This document shows, piece after piece, positions 22,245 to 34,290 of a stretch of 64,000 nt of DNA. Numbering within the stretch: the stretch's first letter is position 1; each line of letters opens with the position of its first letter. The stretch is from Punica granatum (lineage: Eukaryota; Streptophyta; Magnoliopsida; Myrtales; Lythraceae). The notes under the pieces were generated by a model, which did no database searches, had not been told where the DNA came from, and saw only the letters and a list, made by a program, of their open reading frames with translations. Location of the stretch: assembly GCF_007655135.1 (NCBI RefSeq), contig NC_045130.1, forward strand, positions 32,484,605 through 32,548,604, given 5' to 3'. The translations under genes and the position numbers were made by a program.

Positions 22245-23405
22245 CGTCTATCATCTATGTATAGTAAAACAACGTAATAATAAATGCATGCAATTAATGC
22301 TATTAGTGTTATAAAAACAAATAGGGGAAAAGACTAAAACCCCCTTTGATTTGTGGTCGGGACAAATTGCACTATATTATTTTATTTGAAATAATTAATC
22401 CCATGTGATTTGCTCTGTTAGACATAAGGGGTTACGACGTTATTTTTTTTATTTTCAGTCCTCAATCTTTAACTTTTTAATGATTTTGATCCTAAATTTT
22501 TTTCTTTTATCATAATTATCCTCAACTTTCTATTTTGTTTCATTTTAGTCTTATAACTAAAAATCGAAAGGGGAGGGGGTTGGGGCCATCAATTGGCGAC
22601 CTTGAACCCTCCACCAAGGGCATCGGCACCCACAGAGGACGCCGATGCCCTCGGTAGAGGGGTCGGGTTCGCCGATTGTCGACCCCGACCCCGAATCGAC
22701 CGGGGACTCAGACTCGGGGTCGGGGCCGCCAATCGGAGACCTCGACCCCTCCACCGTGGGCGCCGGCACCCATAGAGGACACCGGTGCCCTCGATGGAGG
22801 GGTCGGGGTCGCCAATTGGCGTCGATGACCCCGAATCGACCAGGGACTCCGACTTAGGGTCACCAGTTGATTCAGGGTCAGGGCCACCAATCGGCGACCT
22901 CGACCCATCCGCCGAGGTTGCCGGCGTCCTCTGTGGGTGCCGGCGCCCTTGGTGGAGGGTTTGGGGTCGCCAATTGGCGACCCCGAGCCCCTCCTCATTC
23001 AATTTTTCATTATAGGATAAAAATGAAACAAAATGAAAAATTGAGAATATGAATGATAAAAGAAAAAGATTTAGGATCAAAATGATTAGAAAGTTAAAGA
23101 TTGAGGATTGAAAATGAAAAAAATTAACGCTGTAACCCCTATGTCTAACGGAGCAAACCACAGGAGGTTAACTGTCCCAAATAAAATAACATGATGCGAT
23201 TTGTTCCTATCTCAAACCACAATTGGGGTTTTTGTCTTTTTTCCAAACAAATATTATAATAAACAAATAAATATTATTTTAAATTTACGTAAAAATCTAT
23301 ATATAGTAAGACATACTACATCAAATAATAAATGCATGTAATTAATGCTATCAATATTATAAAACTAAATATTATAATAAACAAATAAATATTATTTTTT
23401 ATTTA
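22245..23405. repeat. Tandem duplication, one copy split by a transposon
   Basis: Unit 1 is 22,245-22,323 continued at 23,245-23,290; unit 2 is about 23,295-23,405. Both carry 'aataaatgcatg', 'aattaatgctat', 'attataaaa' and 'ttataataaacaaataaat'. Unit 1 holds the element at 22,324-23,244; unit 2 does not. Confidence 0.75.
22324..23244. mobile_element. MULE-like foldback element, 921 bp, GC-rich centre
   Basis: It is flanked by perfect 9-bp duplications 'aaacaaata' (22,315-22,323 and 23,245-23,253). TIR arms are about 235 bp: the left starts 'ggggaaaagactaaaacccc' and the reverse complement of the right starts 'ggaaaaaagacaaaaacccc', and both contain 'cctcaatctttaacttt' and 'attttgatcctaaat'. 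The centre (about 22,565-22,990) is strongly GC-rich and made of internally repeated and self-complementary blocks ('gaccccgaatcgaccgggga', 'caatcggcgacctcgaccc'). The 9-bp duplication with long TIRs is typical of Mutator-like elements. There is no transposase; open frames in the centre are composition artefacts. Confidence 0.9.
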
Positions 23406-26055
23406 TGTAAAAAATAGATAAATATATTTTATGAAAAATAAGTTCTCATAATATATATTTATAATAGGTGTTATAACTCCGCGTATGAAAGTAAGAACAT
23501 AACAACATAAGAGAATATTAACGATTAAATAGAGAGCCAATGTACTAATTTAAATAAGAGAATTCAAAGAAAAACCGTCGCTTAATTAGAATTATTATTC
23601 AAAATATAGTTATTATAGAAGTTCCAAAAATTACGAATAATTATTATTGTAAATAAACCCGTGCCATTAATTCATGAGTATATGTATATATATATATATA
23701 TATGAAACAAACTTTATTATGAAACTTATGGATAATAACTATGATGTTATGTAAACTAATTAGCCCAATCTAAGCATTTATCCCTTTATATGGATTTGGT
23801 TGACTTTAATATATTTACTTCACTGGCATCTTATTAACTTGGTATATAAGCATAAGAATGATGCTACGCCAGATATTGAGATGTGTCTTTTAATTTACGC
23901 TTGGGGTCTCTTGGGTTTAAGTCTATCCTGGTCGAGTCATCAGCCAAATGATATAAATTTTGGGTTACATCATTTTAGTACAAAATGGAGAATTTTTTTT
24001 ATTCCGTACTTACGTTCAAAGATTTATCCACAAAAATGTGCTCCAATTGGAAACAATTATTCAAAGTTGGAGGTGAGCATTTTTGGTCCGAAATTGACAA
24101 TAGTACAATGGGTAGTCCAATAAAGACTCATGAATATATTTCAATGAAATAAAAATCATAATAGATGATAAATAAGTATGGGTAGTCCCATCCTGCCATT
24201 GGTACCGAATTCCGAATCTCTTTGTCATTAGATGAGAGTGTACGTTATTGCATTGTACCATCTTTGATATCATGATTTCATTGAGGTGTATATTATATGC
24301 ATCCCATAGTTAGCCTACTCGGCCATCGATTGAGTTATATCAGTTAGGTAGTTTAATTTCTCCCCCGATGTGGACTAACTGGAAAATTTTATAGTGCAAT
24401 CATTGTACCAAAGATGAACGGACGAGAATGATGAAATCTCAAATAGTTTCTCTCTCGATAATATGGTGATAACAGAAATAATCAATTGATTCTTTTATTG
24501 CACGAACTCATGTCCCGCTATCATGTGCTAATATATAATTTATCTATTTACTGGAATTTTATTGATATTTTTTCATATTATCTAATGAGATAGGATTGCT
24601 TCAAAGAATTTCTTTGAACGAATCGAAATATATCTCTTGCTAGTCACTCTTATGTTGATATTGGAACAAAACTAATCCTTGCACTGGTTGTATAGTTACT
24701 GATGTAATATAAAATTTCATTTAAGAGTGAGTCCCTGGCCCTTGCAGCATGTTATATCACGTACAATTGAGAACTTTTAGCATTGAATGAAATAGAATTA
24801 AACAAAAACATCATGTTATTCATAGTAATGCATATTATATCATAGCATCAAGTTTAATATGTAAAAGTTGAATATGAAGGAGTGCCGTGACATCATTTTT
24901 TAAAAATCCTCGGCTCTTGATTGGTTGTCATTTTGATTGCTCAAAAAATTTAATAACATTAATGAAATTATTCATTCTTAACTATTATTCTGGAAAATAC
25001 AAAAAAAATTATTTCATGAGTAAAAATTAAATAGTATATATGAATAAAATATCTACATATAATATATAATGCAGAGATGATATGGAAAGAATGAATGACG
25101 ATGCTCCATTTGGATCAATGTCGTTGATCCATTTGATGACCCACAGTTCCATACAATTTCTCGGAATTTCCTGATTATTTTAATATATATATGTGTGTGT
25201 CCTGATGGAATTTAATTCTTATAAGAAAAATATTGAGTAATAATTATATCGAGAGCATGACAAACAAAAATTATATTGAGAAGATGAAAGTCAAGACCTT
25301 GCAATTTCTCGAGTTTCTTGATTATTTTAATTCATAAGTGTAACTATGGTACTTAATTTTTATATAAAAAATCTAGAATAATGCCGAAATAGGAAAAAGA
25401 AATAATCTATTGCATTAAAATATAAATAAAAGCTGATAAACAAAACTTGATTGCGCCCTAACACCCATTTGGTGAAAACCTCAACTTGTGTTGTAAATTC
25501 TCTTTGACTGTCTGCACCATGAAATTCTTTAGGAGAGATTCATGTATTACATGGATTGGGAAACTTCTTGGGTTGTGAAAAGCCTTGAATTAATGAGAGA
25601 TAATAGTGAAATTATGGAAAGATCATGAACCTGTAAGAAATGCATATCTATACGTATGTATATGTTTTATTAATTTATTTGTGCATTTTTCAAAATCTCT
25701 TTTAATTGCAGCACCTCGCTTCCCACCTGATTCCTCGAAAAGACCATATTATTGCTGAAGCTTCGGTCTTCTCATGCACTAGAATGAACTATTATCAAGA
25801 CCGAAAGTGAGGATTGTGACCGAAGGGATCCTAATTGTAAATTGTTAAGTATGTCTTCGTTTTCTACTTGGAGATTAAACTTGAGAATATTGTGCAGCAT
25901 TAGTATCTTTTATATACAATACTAATTTGTTGCACCTCATTTTATAAGATGGATGATTTCCCGTCCTTAAGTTAATTGAAGCTGCCATTTTCATTTACCA
26001 TACTCAATTGTGGCACTTTATTTTTTCGGTGAACTTGCTGCACTTAATTTTAAGA
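23406..26055. other. Intergenic, no gene recognised; 5' part matches upstream of copy B
   Basis: Around 23,790-24,270 the sequence ('atggatttggttgact', 'tcttattaacttggta', 'atattgagatgt') matches 44,155-44,430 upstream of beta-xylosidase B, so the duplicated block reaches at least this far. From 24.3 to 26.05 kb it is AT-rich with no recognisable gene. Confidence 0.6.
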
Positions 26056-28448
26056 TGAATTAATACGACATGCTCGGGATACTCGGGATATTCAGCTTGG
26101 TATTCTAGAAGTTTCGACACATTGTCACTTACTGTGTATTAACTAGATTAAGTACTCACATATATGTGGATTGAGGGGAAGAGCAATGATAATTCAGCCC
26201 CGCAGGTGCCCTCGGGAGAGGTGCAAGCTGAGAATGGAGGTGTAGTCGAGAAGTCTGTACGGAACACTGGACAAGGAAGCCCAGCACGACAGAATAGTCC
26301 CGGATCAGCTCAGAGAATAGGACATGGCAGCCCCATGAGGCAGAGTGATCAGAGTGCAGAGAGGGGAACGATATTTGATTTAGACAAAGAGGTGGCTGAG
26401 GAAGTGGATTTGACTGAAGCGGTGGATTCTCCAAATGTGAAGGTTTTGTGCTGCGACATTCAGATCGACAGAGGAAAGCTCCTGATTACTTGAAGGATTA
26501 TGACACACGAACACACACGGCCACTCACCACCCCCTAGCTCGTCCGCTCCACCAAAATCCTCAGGTATGCCTTATCCCGTTGAGAGTTTCATTAATTATG
26601 CCAGTGCTACTGATGTTGATTTATCTTATTTAGGTGCCATCGACTCGGACATCGATCCCAAGTCCTATAAGGAGGCGGTCAGTGACTCTCGATTGTGACA
26701 TGCAATGGCAGAGGAAATACGAGCCTTGGAGCTGAACATGACATGGATTATAGAGAAGCTGCCGCCTAGAAAATGCCCTATTGATAGCAAATGGGTGTAC
26801 AAAGTGAATAGATGAGCTGATGGGAGCATTGAGCGGTGTAGAGCTTGTCTGGTTGCCAAGAGATTCACGTAGGTAGAAGGAATTGATTTTCATGAAACTT
26901 TTACTGCAGTGGCTAAGCTTGTTACTGTCAGTTGTCTATTGGCGGTAGCTGCAGCGAGAGATTGGGAAATGCATCAGATGGACGTGAATAATGCGTTCTT
27001 GCATAGTGATCTAGAGGAGGAGGTGTAGATGAAGTTACCTCCGGGATTTTCTTGCAGCAAGCAGCTGTCTATAGATTGTGGAAATCGTTGTATGGCTTAC
27101 ATAAAGCATCTTGGAATTGGTATTCCAAATTTACGAAAGCACTACGTCGTTATGGATTTCATCAACCAGGTGCCAGTCTTTCCTTATTCACCTACTCGAA
27201 GGGAAAGCGTGTTTTTAGGAGTTCTTGTTTATGTAGATAATCTTATAGTGGTCAACAACAACTTAGAGCAATGTGATTGTTTCAATGAGTATTTGAATCA
27301 GTGCTTTCGCATTAATCATTTAGGTCCTTTGAAATATTTTATGGGAATAGAGGTTGAACGAATGGATTCTGGTCTATTTCTGAGTCAATGGAAGTATGTG
27401 TTGGATATACTAGCAGAATGCGGAATGCTTGTAGCTTAGCCATCAGCATTTCCAATGGAGCAGAACCACCATTTGTTAGCGGATATCGGGTCATGCCTTG
27501 ATGATGCAAGCAGATATTAGCAGCTGGTTGGTTGACTTATTTATCTAACCATTACTAGATCAGAGCTTAGTTATGATGTCCATATTTTGGCACAATTCAT
27601 GCAGGATCCACGACGATCTCACTGGAATGCAGTTATGTGAGTGGTCCATTATTTGAAGCAATCCCTAGGATAGGGAATATTTTTGCGGCCCAGTTCGTTG
27701 GAAACAACTGCTTATTGTGATACCGACTGGGTAAGCTGTCCCATGACCCGACGATCAGTTACAAGATATTTTATTACGCTTGGAGGCTCACCGATTTCAT
27801 GGAAGATTAAGAAGCAGACTATGGTTTTTTGATCGTCTGCTGAGGCTGAGTACAGAGCAATGACGGTTGCTGTGAGTGAAATAATGTGGCTTCGAAGTTT
27901 ACTTGCTTCACTCAGAGTCAAGTTCAATCATCCTACCTGACTATTTTGTGACAACTAGGCTGTATTACATATTGCGGCCAATCTTGTGTTTCTTGAACGA
28001 ACGGAACACATTGAGATCGACTGCCACTTTATTCGTGAACGCATCGGGTCTCAAGTCATTGCCACTTTGCATAAACTGACAAGACTGCAGCTTACAGATA
28101 TCTTCACAAAAGCTTTGGGTCGAGATCGCTTTGCTTTTTTTCTTAGTAAGTTGGACATTCAAAATCCTCATGCTCCAACTTGAGGGGAGTAATACGACAT
28201 GCTTGGGATACTCAGAATAGTCAACTCAATATTCTAGAAGTTTCGATATAAGGTCATTTACTGTATATTAACTAGATTAAGTATTCAGAGATTTCTTTCC
28301 TAACTTTAGGTTTCCTAAACATAGCACATTTGTTTATTTCCTTGTAAGTATTTGGCTAGGGTTTTATATCCTGTAACCTACATCTACAGAATGAAGTTGA
28401 GCCATTTGAGTTCCAATTGAGTTTCGAGTCTTGAAATTTATGATGAAT
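26056..28448 (+). mobile_element. Degraded Ty1-Copia retrotransposon (plus strand)
   Basis: A truncated 5' LTR (about 26,061-26,160) matches the start of the 3' LTR (28,190 to about 28,443): both begin 'taatacgacatgct' and share 'tattctagaagtttcga'. A polypurine tract 'ttgaggggag' lies just before the 3' LTR. A 'tgaat' 5-bp flank at 26,056 and 28,444 may be the target duplication. The interior has lost gag, protease and most of the integrase. The LTR start is not the usual TG. Confidence 0.8.
26164..28183 (+). pseudogene. Copia pol remnant: RT and RNase H, many stops
   Basis: Frames carry Copia reverse-transcriptase words ([72 protein letters not shown]). RNase H words follow (EAEYRAM, FLERTEHIEIDCHFIRE, LTDIFTKALGRDRF). 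Stops interrupt many of these, and the catalytic YVDD is YVDN. It is not functional. Confidence 0.88.
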
Positions 28449-28925
28449 GTTTTCATTGTTTATAACTTAATTGTAGCTGGCATTTTTTTCCCCTTAAAGT
28501 TAATATGCCTGATCAAGCCCGTGAACTGATGAGGAATATCAATATGGGCCACTTTCAATTCTGGATGGCATGTTCACGCCATTGTCAACTTTGAAGTTGT
28601 GTATAGCGTAGAGGAGGAGCATCGGATAGATCATATCAGAAACTCCAAAAAGGAAGAAAAGAGAAGCTATACGTACCAATGTAGTTGTAGAAAGCGAAAT
28701 TTTTGTGAATAATTTGTGTTAATTCATTGATAAGAAGTCTCTGTACATATAGCCATGAGCTAAAGAAAAATAAGGGAAGTGTTCTAAATGATACAAGTAA
28801 TTGATCCTCTAATTAATCCTTCCACCTATCTATCCTATAATACAATACTATTTACAAGGAAAGAAATCAAGGAGACAAATAATGGAGATCAGCCCGGGGA
28901 TGGAGGATATCCTGTAATACTCCCC

Positions 28926-29504
28926 TCAAGTTGAAGAGTGAGGGTCCCGAATTCCAAACTTGCTGAGGAGAAATTGAAAGCAATCATGTCCCAAAGCCTT
29001 GGTGAAAAGATCAACAAGCTGAAGACGTGTGGCTATGTGAGTGGCTATGTGATTGGTAACGATCGTTTTGGATAGTAAATGCTCCCGAATGAAATGACAG
29101 TCAATTTCAATATGTTTGGTTCGTTCATGAAATACTGGATTAGCAGTGATGTGGAGTGCTACTTGGTTGTCACAATATAGTTGAGTAGGACTGGACAATG
29201 TGACGCCAAATGATGAAAGTAGACTGCGTAGCCAAATAACTTGACTAACTGTAGTTGCCATTGCTCTGTATTCGGCTTCAGCATATGAACTAGATATAGT
29301 TGTCTGTTTCTTAGTTTTCCACGAGATTGGACTACCTCCAAGTGTTATCAAGTAGCCTGTGACGAACATTCGAGTCATCGGGCAGCTAGCCCAATCAGAG
29401 TCACAATAGGCTATTAGCTCCATGGATTGTGGTCGGAGAAAAATTTTCTGTCCCGATGATTTTTTCAAGTATCGGAGTTTGCGCATTGTTGCCATCCAAT
29501 GATC
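28926..29504 (-). pseudogene. Copia RNase H and C-terminal part (segment 3)
   Basis: A continuous frame with DHWMATMRKLRYLKKSSGQ, YCDSDWASCPMTR, EAEYRAMATTVSQVIWLRSL, HERTKHIEIDCHFIREH and LVDLFTKALGHDCF, typical of a Copia RNase H domain. The segment is separated from the RT frame by the solo LTR insertion. Confidence 0.85.
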
Positions 29505-29508
29505 TAAT

Positions 29509-31227
29509 TGTTGGGAATTGGTGTATGCACTAGAGACAATCTGTCATCAGTTTTGTAATATGACATATATTTCATTATAATACGATGCATTTCTATTATT
29601 GTGTGCTTTGCGCTAAATATTAATTTTACACAATAACGTCCTTGGAATAGTAGGTTCAATAGACATCAAGTATGACTTGATTGTGAGATCCTCTAATTAC
29701 TGAACACTATTCCTAAATGTCCATAGTCAAAGTATTATCGTTAATTAGGATGACGATAATGTGAATAGACTAGTGTGGGTGTTGATTGATGACCAAGTCT
29801 CATAGGTCATGGATGTGGAGACATCGAGTCACACCAGATGTATGTAATAGGAGTAATGTGTATTGGGCTGACCCGCTATGAGATTGTTACATAGATTGTT
29901 ACGTGATTGTCATTAGCAGATCTCGTAGTGACTATGGTGCAGTGGACCTTTGACTTGAGGTCATCATGGATTCCTATGTGTAATGTTGTATACTTTGATG
30001 CTGTCAAACACCACCGTATTAGGTTGGTTATAAAGACAATTATTGGGTATTGCCACAGAGCATGGAGATGAATGTGAGTGACCAAGATAGGATTTGTCCC
30101 TCCTACTTAACGGGAGCGATATCTCACGGCCGCTTGGTGGGTAGAGTCTAAAAGTGTATGCATATCCAAATGAGTCGATATAGGGATATCGAGCTCATTT
30201 GTTCTGATAAACTTACTTGATAAACCAAGAAAGAGAGAAATTGTGCCATACAATGATGACATTACCATGCCTTGGGCTCAATAGAGATATAAAGGATAAA
30301 GGGATCATATTGTACGATAACATAAGTCATAAGGTTTGTCGAGAAATTGACTTTCCAATTACTTGAGTAACAGTGATACATTGCTAGATGTCGCTCACTG
30401 TTTATAATATTGAAATAGAAATTTTGATATTATTGTCAATGTAACCGGAAACCTACATGGTCACTCATTACGACTAAATCGACTAGATAATTTTAAAACA
30501 ATAAAATCGTCTAATATTGATTAGACGATTTAAGGTGCGACCGATTAATCAGATATTTAATGAGATTAAATTTACTGATTAATTAGACATAATTTATTAG
30601 ACCGATTTATACAAATAAATGGGCCATACATATGTATACACTTATACATACACATGACCATTCATATGTCTACATTTATACATATACATGGGCCATACAT
30701 ATGTCTACATTTATACACACACATGGGCTAGTTAAATGATGCCATTTACCTAGATAGATGGCATAATGGAAACCCATTTTTGCTTGTCCCACACCGGCCA
30801 AGATTGGGAAATTGTCTTCTCATACTACATATAAATATAGGTAGAATATGTGGTTGTATAAATATATATAGATGATGCACATATGCATCCGTATGCATAG
30901 ATATACATATACAGTGTATGAGTAATGGAAATTCAAGTTAAATTGTTTAATTTGAATTGATCCAACTAGTCTAATAAATTTAGGTGTCGCATCGATGTTT
31001 CCTTCGAGAGTTAGCCGCTAGCGCCGCTAATCTCGAAAACCCGTCGATAAAGTCGGTGTGAATACTTGTAGATGCGTCACATTTGGGACGCTCGGTCGAC
31101 AATTTTAAAATTACATGTACGCTTTATCTACTCCTATTCTTCTAGTAGGTCTTGGGATTAGTTTCATAGATAGGAAATTTTGAATTTATATTCCTTTTAC
31201 GCTTCTATAGGCCCTGTGAAACTAGCA
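29509..31227 (+). mobile_element. Solo LTR, 1.7 kb, inserted in the Copia element
   Basis: Begins TGTTGGGAATTGG and ends AACTAGCA, the TG...CA ends of an LTR. It is flanked by 'ctaat' (29,504-29,508) and 'ctagt' (31,228-31,232), a 5-bp duplication with one mismatch. Removing it rejoins the Copia frame at a D-P-L-D-H-W stretch. There is no internal coding region, so it is best read as a solo LTR left by recombination. The strand is ambiguous because both ends read TG...CA either way. It contains a short minisatellite at about 30,618-30,725. Confidence 0.75.
30618..30725. repeat. Minisatellite of about 35 bp, three units, within the solo LTR
   Basis: Units begin 'atgggccatacatatgtata', 'atgaccattcatatgtctac' and 'atgggccatacatatgtcta', each followed by 'ttatacat/cac'. 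Confidence 0.75.
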
Positions 31228-32229
31228 CTAGTGGATCCTGCATGAATTGGGATAGAATGTGAACAAAGTAAGACAACTCGGGACGAGTGATTGTCAGACA
31301 AATGAGGCAGCCAACAAAGCGACGATATCTACTAGGATCAAACAAGGAAGAACCCGAATCCAAAGATAATATGTGTTGTTGTTCCATGGGAAATGAAGAA
31401 GGTCGAGAACCGAGCATGCCACATTCTATAAGTATATCAAGAACATACTTTCTCTGATTAAGGAATAATCCTTTGTTCATTCGAGTAACTTCAATTCCAA
31501 GAAAATAGTACAAAGGACCTAAATCCTTAATACGGAAATGTGTGGCTAGTTGTCTCTTGAGTGAAGCACAGAACTCCGAGTTATTGCCGACAATGATTAA
31601 GTCGTCAACATATACGAGATCCGCAAGAAAATTCTCATCCTTTTGCAGAGTAAATAATGAGTGATCGGCGCCGGATTGAGCAAGTCCATAATTGCGAAGT
31701 GCAGTCTCAAATTTGGAGAACCAATTTCTAGATGCTTGTTGTAGGAAGTAAAGAGATTTACGTAGACGACATGCATATCCTGGACGCCGAGAAGAAAAAC
31801 CCGATGGCATGCGCGTGTAAACTTCCTCAGTTAAATCACCATGTAGAAAGGCGTTATGAACATCCAATTGGTGCATTTCCTAATTGTGAGCAACAGTTAT
31901 AGATAGAAGTACTCGTCTGTGACAAGTTTCACTACTGGAACGAATGTCTCAGTGAAATCGATCTCTTCGACTTGAGTAAATCCTTTTGCAACAAGACGTG
32001 CTTTGAATCGCTCGACACTCCCATCTGCATTTCTCTTTATTTTGAAGACCCATTTGCATCCAATGGGTTTCTTATCAGAAGGGATTGGCTCAATCGTCCA
32101 CATTTTATTCAATTCCAATGCACAAATTTCTTCATTCATGGCAATACGCCAACGTGAATCTTGAAAAGCTTCTTTATATGACCTGGGTTCAACATCAGAA
32201 TCTAACACAACAGTATAGCGAGGTGTCAT
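31205..32229 (-). pseudogene. Copia reverse transcriptase (segment 2)
   Basis: Two frames cover one RT domain: 32,229-31,897 (MNEEICALELNKMW, KPIGCKWVFKIKRNADG, KARLVAKGFTQVE) and 31,876-31,205 (MHQLDVHNAFLHGDLTEEV, LVYVDDLIIVGNN, LGPLYYFLGIEVTR). A frameshift near 31,915 and an in-frame TAG near 31,880 separate them. The catalytic YVDD is intact, but the domain is broken. Confidence 0.88.
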
Positions 32230-32945
32230 TCAGTAAACCTCAAATAAGATAAGTAGTGCTCGAGAGAGGTGGACTTACTCGGGGAGGACGAATGAGCTGG
32301 TGAGATGGAGCGGGGCGGTCGAATAGTAGCTATGTTACACACAAAGTCCTTCAGATAGTCGGGTGGATTACGAATTCTCTCTGAGCGACGAGATGGCAGT
32401 GATAACAGTTTTTCTATTCTAGGTGAAATGGAAGTCAATGGAAGCTCTTCATTTGCAGGAGAAGTCGAATCTGCAGACTGTGGAATCACTTTCTCGGATG
32501 TTAGATTTCTAGTGGGAAGCGCCTGTGACAAGTCTTCTTCGATTGGAGGCAAAACCGAAGCAGTCGGAAGTGCATGTTTTGCAGGTGGAATCATTTTTGC
32601 AAATTGGGGAAGAAGAGCCCCTATTTCAGTGGATGATCTTCCAGAAGGTTGAGGAGCTGAGATGGGCTGGGATTTTCTCCGTGGGCCGGTGTTGTCTGGG
32701 CTGTGATTTGCTGGTGACAAGGGTCCAGCCCGTTGCACTTAATTGGGCTGAAATCTTGCTTCAATGGGCTGTGCAAAGCTACCCGGTTCACTGTAATTAT
32801 CCAGCTAGGAATTAAACTCCCCCTCATTCTCATAATTCGGCTTAGCTAGGAACAGAGGTGTATCCCTCAAATTGAGATCACGTGAAACTTTGTTATCTTG
32901 GGACAAAGGAAAAACATCCTCATAGAATTGTACATCCCTAGAAAC
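32226..32945 (-). pseudogene. Copia integrase C-terminal linker region
   Basis: RDVQFYEDVFPLSQ and LAKPNYENEGEFNS, followed by a Ser/Pro-rich linker with RRSERIRNPPDYLKDF, the usual region between integrase and RT of Copia elements. In-frame stops occur in the linker. The upstream integrase core continues beyond the hAT-like insertion at 34,365. Confidence 0.75.
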
Positions 32946-33189
32946 CAGTGTTATCAGAACCGGACCGGACATCGAATCAGCTGAGCTATGGATTCATGGG
33001 TTTATGGGTTCAACTGGGGGTTCGATGGGTCGAACCGCATGTTTAATTATAAAATAAATAGATATTTATTATTTTAAGAAAACAATATAAAATATAAAAT
33101 ATAAAAAAATTAGTGAAATCCTCTGGTGATGCGAGAAATCCTCCATATACTGCTATGTTCTCACCCGAGTGAAATCCTCAGACACTGTT

Positions 33190-33432
33190 GGGCCGTTTGG
33201 ATTCAGAGTTAAAGTTACTTTGATTTTGATTTTGATTTTGATTGTGGAAAAGGACAAATAAGATGTGATTATAAATTTGACTTGGGAAACGTGTGTTTTT
33301 GTTGTGTCGTGTGTTGAGTTAAAGTTAAAGTTAAAATTTTTGAATTGGGAAATGTGTATTTTTGTTGTGTAGTATGTTGAGTTAAAGTTAAAGTTAAAGT
33401 TAAAATCAGTTAACTCTCAATCCAAACGGGCC
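33190..33432. mobile_element. MITE with about 22-bp TIRs, nested in the hAT-like element
   Basis: Left end GGGCCGTTTGGATTCAGAGT; reverse complement of the right end GGCCCGTTTGGATTGAGAGT. The interior is made of 'gttaaagttaaag' and 'gattttgattttg' repeats. The GGGCC..TTTGG ends resemble Tourist/Harbinger MITEs. A related copy is at 51,534-51,725. A 3-bp 'tgt' duplication is possible if one T belongs to the element. Confidence 0.75.
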
Positions 33433-33632
33433 TGTGTAAAACCCAACTCAAAGAAAGATAGAGAGAGAAAAACAAGAGAGGAGAGAGAAAGCGTTGAGAT
33501 TCTCTCAGCTTTCCTTTTCATTTTCTTCATTCCTTCCTTCTTTACTTCTTCTGTGCTTCTCAGCTTTCACTACACACTACCCATAATTGATTCCTTGATT
33601 GGTTCTACCAGCTGACCTCTTGCTTAACCAAG

Positions 33633-34290
33633 ATGAGCAGCGAGTCAAGGAAGAGCAATCCCGGTGCTCCGACGTCCAAATCCAGCTCCGACAACCGGAA
33701 GTCCTCCGCTACTGGCCCCGTCGGCCGTAGGATCATCATCAAGAGTGCCGACATGAAGGACGACATGCAGAAGGAAGCCGTCGACATTGCCGTTGCTGTG
33801 AGTGCCCCTCTCCATCCCCCCCTTCAAACCCAATTTTTGGTCTTCTTGTCGATGTTGATTTGTCGACATTTGCATCACAAGTTCTCTATAGAGGAAGGAA
33901 TCTGAGCCCTGTTGTAATTTTGATTTGTGGATTGATCTCGACTGACTTGATATAATAAGAGTATTGTTGTTTTGGTGAAGATTTGGGCTAGAAACATTGT
34001 CTATTTGGTTGTAGGCTCTGTGATTTTGTTGGGTTCTTTATTGGGTTGATGCTCGATCCGTGCCTGAATACTTGCAGGCATTTGAGAAACATGGCGCGGA
34101 GAAGGATGTCGCCAAGCAACCCACTGAGTCGAGGGACACGACGTTCTTTCTCGGTTTCGGCTCAGGGGATTTCGGATTTCAGTTAAAAATCCAGAACCCA
34201 TCAACCGACCGGTTCAAATGGGTTTGTCTAAAAATCGATCGGTTTTTTAGGTTCACTGGTTTTTTAATGCATTTTCAGTTTTTAAAGTAA
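33633..34290 (+). pseudogene. Captured 5' half of an LC8-type dynein light chain gene
   Basis: Exon 1 is 33,633-33,797 (55 codons) and exon 2 starts at 34,078; donor GTGAGT and acceptor TTGCAG are intact. Exon 1 begins MSSESRKSNPGAP and contains GRRIIIKSADMKDDMQKEAV, followed after splicing by AFEKHGAEKDVAKQ: the N-terminal half of plant LC8 (DYNLL-like) proteins. At about 34,120 homology stops and the frame runs on through transposon sequence to a stop at 34,288-34,290. The result is a chimeric 125-aa frame without the LC8 target-binding beta strands. The upstream CT-rich stretch (33,480-33,560) looks like the captured 5' leader. It may be transcribed, but retention of LC8 function is unlikely. 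Confidence 0.88.

Noticed and set aside
22589..23161. Several overlapping open frames in both strands of the GC-rich stretch
   Set aside because: They are open in almost every frame because of GC-rich repeated sequence inside a foldback element, and their proteins are low-complexity Pro/Arg/Gly-rich.
30618..30725. Regularly spaced repeats considered as an array
   Set aside because: The units are directly adjacent without distinct spacers and lie inside an LTR, so this is a minisatellite and not a CRISPR-like array, which would not be expected in a plant nucleus.
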